The position numbers and the translations under genes are program-made. Shown one piece after another: positions 26,060-34,023 of a DNA stretch of 64,000 nt (its first letter is position 1; every line of letters starts with the position of its first letter). The stretch comes from DATFDN01 sp035685165. Lineage in GTDB: Bacteria; Pseudomonadota; Alphaproteobacteria; Acetobacterales; Acetobacteraceae. A model generated the notes under the pieces. It made no database searches. It was not told the DNA's origin and was given only the letters and a program-made list of their open reading frames with translations. Location of the stretch: positions 1 to 64,000 of the forward strand of contig DASRBI010000005.1 in assembly GCA_035685165.1 (NCBI GenBank). The letters are read 5' to 3'.

Positions 26060-26809
26060 TCAGTCGGTCAGTCGGAAGCGGATGGGAACGAGCGCGACCG
26101 CCGCCACGGGGCGTCCGTCCTCGGTTGCCGGCACGAACCGCCATTCGCGCACCGCGTCCGCCGCCGCAGCGTCCAGCGTCTCGAAGCCGCTCGACTGGCC
26201 GACCGCGACCTCGTGCGGCCTTCCCTCCGGCCCCACGCTGACGCGCAGCACCACCCGCCCCTGCTCGCCGCGCCGCCGCGCGAGCTCGGGATACACGGGC
26301 GGCCGGTCGGTCTCCATTCCGGCGACCGGCCGGGGCGGGATCAAGGTCGGCCCGGCAGAGGCGATCGCGACGGTCGCGGGCTCGGCCCGCTCCGCCACCG
26401 AGAGCGAGGGAGATGGTGCGCCGGAGCCTGTGCCGCGCCGGGCCAGATGCGCCGCCGGGCGCGGTGGCGGCGGGTGCGCGGGCGGCACCGGCGGCAGCGG
26501 CAGCGCCGTTGCGGTCTGCACTTCGTGTTCCGCCGCGGGCAAAGGAAGCGGTGCAGGCGACGCGGCCTGCGGATCGGGGACGCTCGGCGGTTGAGGTTCC
26601 TGAGCGGCGGCGGGTGCAGCGGCTGGGGGCGGCGGCACGGGATGCTCGGCTGCCTGGGCGGGCGCCTCGGCGGGGGAAAATACCAGTGCGAACTCGGCCG
26701 CCCCGGACGGCCCGGCCTGGCGCAATGGGGCGGTGCCGAACCAGATCACGGCGGCCAGCGCCAGCGCGTGCGCGGCCGCCGCCAGCGCCACCCGGCGCCC
26801 ATCCGGCAT
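26060..26809 (-). CDS. TonB-family energy transducer
   Basis: A 249-aa protein with the TonB layout: one N-terminal membrane helix (about residues 6-26), a long Pro/Ala-rich periplasmic spacer, and a C-terminal TonB domain with VYPELARRRGEQGRVVLRV and the AVREWRFVPA strand. It would transmit proton-motive force from ExbB/ExbD to the receptor encoded next. ExbB/ExbD are not in the window. The ATG at 26809 puts the membrane helix at the extreme N-terminus; the frame stays open for 62 further codons that look like non-coding repeat DNA. Confidence 0.85.
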   Translation of the reverse strand: MPDGRRVALAAAAHALALAAVIWFGTAPLRQAGPSGAAEFALVFSPAEAPAQAAEHPVPPPPAAAPAAAQEPQPPSVPDPQAASPAPLPLPAAEHEVQTATALPLPPVPPAHPPPPRPAAHLARRGTGSGAPSPSLSVAERAEPATVAIASAGPTLIPPRPVAGMETDRPPVYPELARRRGEQGRVVLRVSVGPEGRPHEVAVGQSSGFETLDAAAADAVREWRFVPATEDGRPVAAVALVPIRFRLTD

Positions 26810-27043
26810 CGAACAGGCTGGAGGCGCCGGCAGAAACGGCCGCGCGCCGGGCGAACCCAGCGTAAGCGCGTACACCCCGGGATCGCCGCTCTCCCGCACC
26901 CGATCGCCTATCCGCCGGCGTTCCGTCCTCACGACGCTCCGAACGCTCCCGTACCCCGCAGCAACGCTACGGCGTTGGAGGCGCGGATTCCACAATGCCT
27001 CTGCGCTCGGAGGCAGAAAAGGGCCGCGTGTCCGGCCCCGCGC

Positions 27044-27580
27044 CTAACGCGGGGTCAGCACCATCACCATCTGGCGGTTTTCCATCCGCGGCATCTGCTC
27101 GACCTTGGTGACCGGGTCCATTTCCTGGCGGATGCGCTCCAGCACCCGCATCCCGATCTCCTGGTGCGCCATCTCGCGGCCGCGAAAGCGCAGGGTGACT
27201 TTCACCTTGTCGCCTTCCTCGATGAACGACTTCATGGCGCGCATCTTCACCTGATAGTCGTTCTCGTCTATGTTCGGGCGGACCTTGATCTCCTTGATCT
27301 CGATCACCCGCTGGCGCTTCTTCGCCTCGTTCTTCTTCTTCTGCTGCTCATATTTGAACTTGCCGTAGTCAAGGATCTTGACCACGGGCGGGTCGGCGTT
27401 GGGGCTGATCTCGACCAGATCGAGCCCGGCGGCGAAAGCGCGGCTCTGCGCCTCCCGCGCGCTCATCACGCCCTGCATCTCGCCTTCTTCGTCGATCAGC
27501 CGCACCTGCGGCGCGCGAATCTCCTCGTTCACGCGTGGTCCGTCCCGCGTCGGCGGGGCAGTCATCGGGCCTCGTGGTAT
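27044..27580 (-). CDS. infC: translation initiation factor IF-3, probable ATA start
   Basis: IF-3 binds the 30S subunit and checks start-codon and initiator-tRNA pairing. The protein (178 aa from the ATA) has both IF-3 domains: GPRVNEEIR and LVEISPNADPPVVKILDYGKFKYE in the N-domain, then the lysine-rich linker and KVTLRFRGREMAHQE in the C-domain. An in-frame ATG at 27565 would give 173 aa. But the ATA at 27578-27580 sits 6 nt after a perfect AGGAGG, and known infC genes use AUU/AUA/AUC starts for autoregulation, so I prefer ATA. It follows thrS in the same direction, the classical thrS-infC order; rpmI and rplT are not downstream. Confidence 0.93.
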   Translation of the reverse strand: MPRGPMTAPPTRDGPRVNEEIRAPQVRLIDEEGEMQGVMSAREAQSRAFAAGLDLVEISPNADPPVVKILDYGKFKYEQQKKKNEAKKRQRVIEIKEIKVRPNIDENDYQVKMRAMKSFIEEGDKVKVTLRFRGREMAHQEIGMRVLERIRQEMDPVTKVEQMPRMENRQMVMVLTPR

Positions 27581-27586
27581 GGGGGT

Positions 27587-27592
27587 CCTCCT
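27587..27592 (-). promoter_or_regulatory. strong ribosome-binding site deciding the ATA start of infC
   Basis: AGGAGG on the minus strand is followed by six bases (ACCCCC) and then ATA. The alternative ATG 15 nt further on has only a weak GAGG 4 nt before it. Rare start plus strong Shine-Dalgarno is the arrangement by which IF-3 represses its own synthesis in other bacteria. Confidence 0.65.
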
Positions 27593-27640
27593 CTCATCGT
27601 GGCAGCAAGCGTCGAATGTGGCTGATGCGCCGGCTGCGGA

Positions 27641-29581
27641 TCAAGCCTGCCTCGACGTGTCCCTGAGATCGGGAGGCGTGGCCTCCGTCGCAACCCGCGC
27701 CACCGCCTCTTCCAGCGGCAAAATTTCCTGCGCCTCGGCGCCCAGCCGACGCAGCGCCACCGTGCGGCTTTCCGCCTCCCGCCGGCCGATCACCGCGAGC
27801 ACCGGAACATGGGCGAGGCTGTGCTCGCGCACCTTGGCGTTGATCTTCTGGTTGGAAAGGTCGAGTTCGGCGACGAGCCCGATCCTGGCGAACGCGGCCT
27901 GCACCTCCCGCGCCCAGGGATCGGCGTCGGAGACGATGGTCGCCACCACCACCTGCACCGGCGCGAGCCAGAGTGGGAAACGCCCGGCATAGTGCTCGAT
28001 CAGGATGCCGAGGAACCGCTCGAAACTGCCGAAAATGGCCCGGTGCAGCATTGCCGGCCGGTGCCGGGCCCCGTCCTCTCCCACATATTCGGCGTCCAGC
28101 CGCTCGGGCAGGATGTAGTCCACCTGCAGCGTGCCGCACTGCCAGTCCCGCCCGATCGCGTCACGCAGCACGAATTCGAGCTTCGGGCCGTAGAAGGCAC
28201 CCTCACCTGGGTTCAACTCATACTCGACCCCCGCCAGAGCGCAGGCCTCCTTCAGCGCCGCCTCCGCCCTGTCCCAGACCGCGTCGGCCCCGGCCCGCAC
28301 CGGCGGGCGGTCGGCGAACTTCACGCGGAACGCCTCGAAGCCCAGGTCGCGATAGACCCGCGCCAGCAGATGCACGAAATCCGCCGTCTCGCGCGGGATC
28401 TGCTCCTCGGTGCAGAAGATGTGGGCGTCATCCTGGGTGAACGCGCGCACCCGCATCAGCCCGTGCAGCGCGCCCGAAGGTTCGTAGCGGTGGCAGGACC
28501 CCATCTCCGCCATCCGCAGCGGCAGCTCGCGGTAGCTGCGCACCCCTTGGCGGAAAATCTGCACATGGCAGGGACAATTCATCGGCTTCAGCGCCAGGAC
28601 TTTGTCCTCGTCGGCCACCTCGGCGATGAACATGTGCTCGCGGAACTTCTCCCAGTGGCCCGAAGCCTCCCACAGCGCCCGGTCCACGAGCTGCGGCGTG
28701 CGGACCTCCTGGTAGCCCGCCGCCTCCAGCCGCCGCCGCAGATAGGATTCGAGCGTCCGGTAGAGCCGCCAGCCCTTGGGGTGCCAGAAGATGCTGCCGA
28801 CCGCCTCCTCCTGGATATGGAACAGGTCCATCTCCTTGCCGATCCGGCGGTGGTCGCGCCGCTCGGCCTCTTCGAGCTGATGGAGGTAGGCGTCGAGCTC
28901 CTTCTGATCCCGCCACGCCGTGCCGTAGATGCGGCTCAGCATGGCGTTGCGGTGATCACCCCGCCAATAGGCGCCGGCCACCTTCATCAGCTTGAAAGCG
29001 GGGCCGACATCGGCGGTCGAGCGCATGTGCGGGCCGCGGCAGAGGTCGATCCAGTCGCCCTGCGAGTAGAGGCTGATCGTCTCGCCTTCCGGCAGGTCGC
29101 GGATCAGCTCCGCCTTGTAGCTCTCGCCCTTCCCCTCGAAGAACCGGATCGCCTCCTCGCGGTCCATCACAGAGCGGCGGAACGGCGCCCCGCGCGCGAT
29201 GATCTCCCGCATCTTCGCCTCGATCGGGGGGAAATCCTCCGGGGTGAACGGGGTGTTGCGGGCGAAGTCGTAGTAGAACCCGTTCTCGATCGGCGGCCCG
29301 ATCGTCACCTGGGTCCCGGGATAGAGCGCCTGCACCGCCTCGGCCAGCACATGCGCCGCGTCGTGGCGGATCAGCTCCAGCGCCTCGGGGTCGCGGCGGG
29401 TGACGAACACCACCGCGGCGTCCCGCTCGATCCTGGTCGCCAGATCGACGAGCTTGCCGTCGAGCTTCATCGCCAGCGCCGCCTTGGCGAGCCCGGGGCC
29501 GATCGCGGCCGCCACCTCCGCGCCCGTCACCGGGCCGTCGAAGCGGCGCACGGTTCCGTCGGGCAGGGTGATGGCAGGCAT
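27641..29581 (-). CDS. thrS: threonyl-tRNA synthetase
   Basis: A 646-aa class II synthetase charging tRNA-Thr. Domains in order: TGS (about 1-60), the editing SAD domain with zinc-type residues (His73 and His77 in HDAAH, and DLCRGPHM), the catalytic core with the zinc Cys in MNCPCHVQIF, motif 2 around GSCHRYEPSG and motif 3 near HRAIFGSFERF, then the anticodon-binding domain (PVQVVVATI onward). Full length. The ATG at 29581 opens MPAITLPDG. It is transcribed leftward into infC with a 60-nt gap. Confidence 0.97.
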   Translation of the reverse strand: MPAITLPDGTVRRFDGPVTGAEVAAAIGPGLAKAALAMKLDGKLVDLATRIERDAAVVFVTRRDPEALELIRHDAAHVLAEAVQALYPGTQVTIGPPIENGFYYDFARNTPFTPEDFPPIEAKMREIIARGAPFRRSVMDREEAIRFFEGKGESYKAELIRDLPEGETISLYSQGDWIDLCRGPHMRSTADVGPAFKLMKVAGAYWRGDHRNAMLSRIYGTAWRDQKELDAYLHQLEEAERRDHRRIGKEMDLFHIQEEAVGSIFWHPKGWRLYRTLESYLRRRLEAAGYQEVRTPQLVDRALWEASGHWEKFREHMFIAEVADEDKVLALKPMNCPCHVQIFRQGVRSYRELPLRMAEMGSCHRYEPSGALHGLMRVRAFTQDDAHIFCTEEQIPRETADFVHLLARVYRDLGFEAFRVKFADRPPVRAGADAVWDRAEAALKEACALAGVEYELNPGEGAFYGPKLEFVLRDAIGRDWQCGTLQVDYILPERLDAEYVGEDGARHRPAMLHRAIFGSFERFLGILIEHYAGRFPLWLAPVQVVVATIVSDADPWAREVQAAFARIGLVAELDLSNQKINAKVREHSLAHVPVLAVIGRREAESRTVALRRLGAEAQEILPLEEAVARVATEATPPDLRDTSRQA

Positions 29582-29738
29582 TGGCGGCGGGCTCCTTGGA
29601 AAGAGCGGCGTCTATGGGGAAAGCGGCCCCTCCTCGCAAGTGGGACGTTGGACGGCGCCCGGGCCGTGCCCTAGCGTCGCGCCGCATAGCAGTTCCATGC
29701 TCCGGGGACGAGCGATGGTGGCCGCGAGGACGAAACGC

Positions 29739-30980
29739 ATGGGCGCGGGACAGGCAGTATCGGAGCGGACGGAGCCGCTCCGGGTGCAGATCGCCGCTTC
29801 GGTGCTCTGCTTCCTCGTGATCCTGGCCGACGGCTATGACACGGCGGTAATCTCCTACGCGGCACCCACGCTCGCCCATGTCTGGAACGTGCCGCCGGCC
29901 GCCTTCACACCCGCCTTCGTCGCCACCAGCCTCGGCGCGGTGATCGGCTATCTCTGCTGCGGCGCCCTCTCCTCCCTGTTCGGCCACCGGCGGGTGATCA
30001 TCGTCAGCGTGATCGCCTTCGGCCTCCTTTGCCTGCTCACCCTGTTCGCCACCGGCATAAGCCAGCTCACCGCTGCCCGCTTCGTCACCGCTCTCGGGCT
30101 TGGCGGCGCGGTCCCGACCGCTATCGCGCTCGCCTCGGACCACGCGCCCGCGCGGCGGCGGGAGCTGACGGCGGTCGCCGTGACCGTGGCGATCGTGTTC
30201 GGCATCTCGCTCGGCGGCTTGGTCGCCGTGCCGCTCTTGCGGCAGTTCGGATGGCGCGGCCCGTTCGTGCTGGGCGGCGTCGCCCCGCTCCTGCTGGCGC
30301 TCGCCCTGCTCGCATGGCTCCCGGACACGGCCGGCCGGGCCCGCCGCCGCGAGGAGCGCAGCGCCCCGGGCGGATTGCTGCGCGACGGCTTGGCCATTCC
30401 GACGCTCCTTCTTTGGGCGATGACGTTCCTCTCCTTCATGCAGAGCTATTCGTTCACCTACTGGCTCCCGCTTTTGCTGACGAGCTTCGGCTTCGACCGC
30501 GCCACCGCCGCCCTCGGCAACAGCTACACCGGCTTCGGCGCCATCGCGGGCGTGCTGCTGATGCTCGTTTGCGTGCCGTTCGTCGGCAGCGCCCGTTATC
30601 TCGCCGCATCGTTCGTCATCGGGTCGGCCTTCGTGCTGGTGCTGTCCTTCGGCGGCCTGCCGAACAGCACGGTCCCCGCCCTCTTGTTCCTGATCGGCGC
30701 GGGGCTCGGGATCGGCGGCGTCGGGCAGGCGACCATCGGCGCGATGCTCTACCCGGCCGCGCTGCGGACCACCGGGATCGGCTGGTCCTCGGCGATGGGG
30801 CGGATCGGCTCGATCGTCGGTCCGGCCTTCGCGGGCGCGTTCGTGGGCCTCGAATGGCCCGCCCGCAGCATCATTGCGCTGGCGACCGTCCCGGCCCTGA
30901 TCAGCGCGGCGGCGGCGGTGGGAATATTCCTGACGGGATCGCGGCGACGCGCCGCGGCGGAGGCAGAACTGCATGGATAA
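29739..30980 (+). CDS. major facilitator superfamily transporter, aromatic-acid/H+ symporter-like
   Basis: A 413-aa inner-membrane transporter with 12 hydrophobic segments. The first helix region carries LADGYDTAVISYAAP, the aromatic-acid:H+ symporter (AAHS) pattern with a conserved Asp, and the loop 2-3 motif is SLFGHRR. The best start is the ATG at 29739, with GAGGA 8 nt upstream; ATGs at 29697 and 29715 are less likely. It overlaps the carboxylesterase gene by 8 nt, so the two are co-transcribed. Import of an ester or its acid product followed by hydrolysis is a reasonable inference. Confidence 0.85.
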   Translation: MGAGQAVSERTEPLRVQIAASVLCFLVILADGYDTAVISYAAPTLAHVWNVPPAAFTPAFVATSLGAVIGYLCCGALSSLFGHRRVIIVSVIAFGLLCLLTLFATGISQLTAARFVTALGLGGAVPTAIALASDHAPARRRELTAVAVTVAIVFGISLGGLVAVPLLRQFGWRGPFVLGGVAPLLLALALLAWLPDTAGRARRREERSAPGGLLRDGLAIPTLLLWAMTFLSFMQSYSFTYWLPLLLTSFGFDRATAALGNSYTGFGAIAGVLLMLVCVPFVGSARYLAASFVIGSAFVLVLSFGGLPNSTVPALLFLIGAGLGIGGVGQATIGAMLYPAALRTTGIGWSSAMGRIGSIVGPAFAGAFVGLEWPARSIIALATVPALISAAAAVGIFLTGSRRRAAAEAELHG

Positions 30981-32442
30981 GGCGGTGCGGGTGCGTCTGG
31001 AGCTCGGGGAACTGGCCGGAGTGCGGGACGGCGAGCTGGTGCGCTTCCGGGCGGTGCCCTACGCCGCCCCCCCTGTCGGTCCGCTGCGCTTCGCCCCGCC
31101 GCAGCCGCCCGCGCGCTGGCAGGGGGTGCGCGACGCGACGCGCCCCGGCCCGATCCCGCCACAGCCGCCCTCGCGGCTGCGCGCCGCGATGGGCGACTAC
31201 ACGCGCGAGCAGTCCGAGGATTGCCTGACGCTCGACATTGTCACCCCGGCCCCGGACGGCGCGCGCCGCCCGGTGGTGGTGTGGCTGCACGGCGGTGCCT
31301 TCCTGAGCGGGGCCGGTTCGCTCGACTGGTACGACGGCGCTGCGCTCGCCGCCGCCGGCGACCTGGTTTTCGTCGGCGTGAATTACCGGCTCGGGCCGCT
31401 CGGCTTCCTTTGCCTGCCCGGCTGCGCGGACGGGCTAATGGGCCTGCGCGACCAGACCGCCGCGCTCCGCTTCGTCGCCGCCCATATCGGCGCCTTCGGC
31501 GGCGACCCGGAGAACGTAACCCTGATGGGCCAGTCGGCCGGCGGCATCTCGATCCTGCGCCTCCTCGCGATGGAGGAAACCGCCGGCCTCTTCCGCCGCG
31601 CGATCGTGCAGAGCGCGCCGCCCCGCCTTGGTCCGTCGGAAGAGGAGGCGGCGGGCCGCGCGCGGCGGCTGATGGCGCTGCTCGGGATCGACCCGGCGGC
31701 GCCGGACGCCGCCGACCGGCTGCGCGCCGCCCCGGCCGCTGAGCTGATCACCCTGCAAATGCAGATCGCGCGCGAGAACGCCACCTTCGCCAGCATCGAC
31801 CCGGCTTTTCCCCCGGTCTCGGACGGCAGCGCGAGCGTCGCCGAATTCACCCGCCGCGCCGCCGAGGCGGCGGTCCGGCGCGGCGTCGATCTGCTGGTGG
31901 GCTCCACGCGCGAGGAGATGCACGCCTTCTTCGTCGCCGACCCCGCGATGGAAACCCCCGATCCGGCAAAGATGGCCGACCTGTTCACGGGCCTCGCCGG
32001 ATCGGCCGGGGCGATGGCCTTCTATGCGCAGCGGCGGCCGGGCGCCTCGGCCCGCGACGTGCTGGGCGACCTGGTGACCGAGCACCGCTTCGACCGCCCG
32101 GTGGCGGATTTGGCCGACCAGATGGCGCGGGCCGGCCGGCCGGTGTTCGTCTATCGCTTCGATTGGGCGCCGCCCGGCTCGAAATGGAAGGCCTGCCACT
32201 GCATCGAGCTACCCTTCGTGCTCGGCACTTGGCGGCACTGGGAGCCGCCGATGATCGCGGGCGGCGACCCGGCGCAAATGGAGGCGTTGTCGGGGACCAT
32301 GATGCGGATGTGGGCTTCGTTCGCCCGCGGCGGCGATCCGAGCCTGGTCGATCTGCCCTGGCCGCGCTACGCGGCGCCGGACCGGCCCGTCATGCGCTTC
32401 GGCGAGCTGATCGAACCCGCCTTCACCCGGCTTGCGTGCTGA
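30973..32442 (+). CDS. type-B carboxylesterase/lipase
   Basis: A 489-aa alpha/beta hydrolase of the carboxylesterase-B (COesterase) family. It has the N-terminal RFRAVPYAAPPVGPLRF segment, the EDCLTLDIV motif, the oxyanion loop VVWLHGGAF and the nucleophile elbow GQSAGG (Ser at about residue 189). The C-terminal His probably lies in CHCIELPFVLG. No signal peptide is visible, so it is likely cytoplasmic. Its start lies within the end of the MFS gene, a coupled pair. The family includes p-nitrobenzyl and carbamate esterases; the natural substrate is unknown. Confidence 0.9.
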   Translation: MDKAVRVRLELGELAGVRDGELVRFRAVPYAAPPVGPLRFAPPQPPARWQGVRDATRPGPIPPQPPSRLRAAMGDYTREQSEDCLTLDIVTPAPDGARRPVVVWLHGGAFLSGAGSLDWYDGAALAAAGDLVFVGVNYRLGPLGFLCLPGCADGLMGLRDQTAALRFVAAHIGAFGGDPENVTLMGQSAGGISILRLLAMEETAGLFRRAIVQSAPPRLGPSEEEAAGRARRLMALLGIDPAAPDAADRLRAAPAAELITLQMQIARENATFASIDPAFPPVSDGSASVAEFTRRAAEAAVRRGVDLLVGSTREEMHAFFVADPAMETPDPAKMADLFTGLAGSAGAMAFYAQRRPGASARDVLGDLVTEHRFDRPVADLADQMARAGRPVFVYRFDWAPPGSKWKACHCIELPFVLGTWRHWEPPMIAGGDPAQMEALSGTMMRMWASFARGGDPSLVDLPWPRYAAPDRPVMRFGELIEPAFTRLAC

Positions 32443-32461
32443 CGCAGCGGACGAGCGGAAT

Positions 32462-32599
32462 GTGTACACTTGGCCCCGCCGCCCCGCCTGCCGAGTGACA
32501 ACACCGCCGCTCCGGGATCGGCCAAGTGATCACTTGCCTCATTTCGGGCCATCCAAGTGACAACTTGACGCCGTCAACCCGTCGCGAAGTGATCACTTC
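32462..32599. repeat. array of five related palindromic elements at 31-33 bp spacing
   Basis: Elements: GTGTACAC (32462-32469), a half-like GAGTGACAAC (32493-32502), CAAGTGATCACTTG (32523-32536, perfect 14-bp palindrome), CAAGTGACAACTTG (32554-32567, 5-bp arms) and GAAGTGATCACTTC (32586-32599, perfect 14-bp palindrome). Their centres fall at 32465.5, 32498.5, 32529.5, 32560.5 and 32592.5, intervals of 33, 31, 31 and 32 bp, close to three helical turns. Either a multi-site operator or the repeated end of a lost mobile element. No coding sequence overlaps with confidence. Confidence 0.75.
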
Positions 32600-32890
32600 A
32601 ATGCCTGTAGGGTCGGATGACGGTCGCCCTGCCGAGCCGGTCCGAGGGCGGGTGCAGCCGGTCACGTTTCGCCGTCGCCATCCGTCCGGTTCCGGATGTG
32701 ATTTACTTCATTTCGCCGTGCCGAGTGACGCCTGCGCGCATAGGCGATCGGCGTTCTGGCTCGCCGGGGGGTTGCCGTTTATTCCGTATTCGGGACGATA
32801 GACCCGATCGCGATGCAGTTGAGCGCGAGATGTCCAAATCTGAGTGAATTTCAGGAGCTGGCTTCGTCATATTTGTTACGGAATGACCAC

Positions 32891-33219
32891 GTGAAGTACG
32901 TTGTGGTTCTAGTTTTCGGAATTTGGCTCGCCTCTCCTGCCTTTGCGATCGAAGTGTTGGATCAGAATTTTACGCCACCGGTGCTAAGCAGTGGCATTGG
33001 GGGCCAAGGCCCACCCTTTTAAACTGGGATGGCGTATCTGCTTCACTGGGAGCCTATGCAGAGGGCGGGGCATTCGTGGAAAGCGTGGGCATTTCGCCAT
33101 TTCAGCCTTTGCCGGACGTAAGCTTGGCGTTCTCGACTTATGTGGGCACACCGCAACAGAAGGTCACCGAACCGCAGCGCTTGCGTCGGCGGATTGGCAT
33201 CCGCCCGACCCTTCACTAG
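32891..33219 (+). pseudogene. frameshifted remnant of a small secreted protein
   Basis: From the GTG at 32891 a frame gives a clear Sec signal peptide (KYVVVLVFGIWLASPAFA) and about 23 mature residues, then hits TAA at 33020. In the next frame, from about 33016, a protein-like stretch resumes (LNWDGVSASLGAYAEGGAFVESVG, cut here to its first 20 residues LNWDGVSASLGAYAEGGAFV) and decays before 33219. The join lies in the T4A3 run near 33015-33021. The local sequence is less GC-rich than its neighbours. It may be a real pseudogene, or a single-base sequencing error in an intact short gene. Family not recognised. Confidence 0.45.
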
Positions 33220-33228
33220 AACGCCCCG

Positions 33229-34023
33229 GTGCTGATCGTCCCTTGGTCGTGGCTGGCGCTCTTCCTCGCGGCGCCCCTCGTCATCGTCTGCGCCATCGCG
33301 CTCCTGCAACCCGCCGACGCGATCCCGCCGGTGGCACTCCCACCCGGCTTCGACGCGCTGCGCCAGATCGCCGCCGACCCGCTTTACGCGCACGCGCTGC
33401 TGCTAAGTTTGAAAGTCGCGGCGATCACCAGCGTCGCCTGCCTGCTGATCGGTTATCCGATGGCGCTCGCCATCGCCCGCGCGCCCGCGCATCGGCAACC
33501 CTGGTTGCTCGTGCTGGTGATGCTTCCGTTCTGGACCGGGTTCCTCATGCGGCTCAACGCCTGGATCGGGCTGTTGCAGGATCAAGGATTGCTCGCCGCC
33601 GTCCTGCACACGCGCCTGCTCTACACCGATGCTGGCCTCTATTGCGGGATGGTCTACACCTACGTCCCGTTTATGATCCTGCCGCTCTACGCGCGCCTGT
33701 CGCGGCTCGATCCGGCGCTGATCGAGGCCGCCGCCGATCTCGGCGCCTCGCCTTTCCGCGCCTTCCTCTTCGTCGTCCTGCCGCTGTCGCTGCCCGGCGT
33801 GCGGGCGGGCTTGTTGCTCGTGTTCATCCCCGCCATCGGCGAATACGTCGTGCCGGAGCTGCTCGGCGGTCCGCAGGCGCAGCTCCTCGGCCGCGTGCTG
33901 TGGGAGGAGTTTTTCGAAAATCGCGACTGGCCGACCGCCGCTTCGCTCGCCGTCGCGATGCTCGCGCTGATGGCCGCCGCCGCCGCGCTCGCCGCGCTCG
34001 CCGGCCGGATGCGCCGGAGATGA
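33229..34023 (+). CDS. spermidine/putrescine-type ABC transporter permease (PotB-like)
   Basis: A 264-aa inner-membrane permease with GTG start. Six hydrophobic helices; the family segments LLIGYPMALAIARAP and GRVLWEEFFENRDWP are clear, and the coupling-helix region EAAADLGASPFRAF is intact. It matches PotB/PotH. Transcription would come from the damaged region to the left. The ATPase (PotA) and binding protein (PotD/F) that normally adjoin are missing, so either they are elsewhere or the operon has lost its front half. Confidence 0.88.
   Translation: MLIVPWSWLALFLAAPLVIVCAIALLQPADAIPPVALPPGFDALRQIAADPLYAHALLLSLKVAAITSVACLLIGYPMALAIARAPAHRQPWLLVLVMLPFWTGFLMRLNAWIGLLQDQGLLAAVLHTRLLYTDAGLYCGMVYTYVPFMILPLYARLSRLDPALIEAAADLGASPFRAFLFVVLPLSLPGVRAGLLLVFIPAIGEYVVPELLGGPQAQLLGRVLWEEFFENRDWPTAASLAVAMLALMAAAAALAALAGRMRRR

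Noticed and set aside
28956..30974. Minus-strand frame of 672 residues across the thrS start and the MFS gene
   Set aside because: Its sequence is low-complexity (Arg/Ala/Glu-rich) and overlaps two solid genes in other frames.
32462..32599. Possible CRISPR array
   Set aside because: Repeat units are only 14 bp, differ from one another, and the 17-bp spacers are too short; no cas gene is near.
32991..34019. N-terminal extension of the PotC-like protein back to 32991
   Set aside because: The extension is an out-of-frame reading of the PotB-like gene; the ATG at 34020 overlaps the PotB stop in the usual way.
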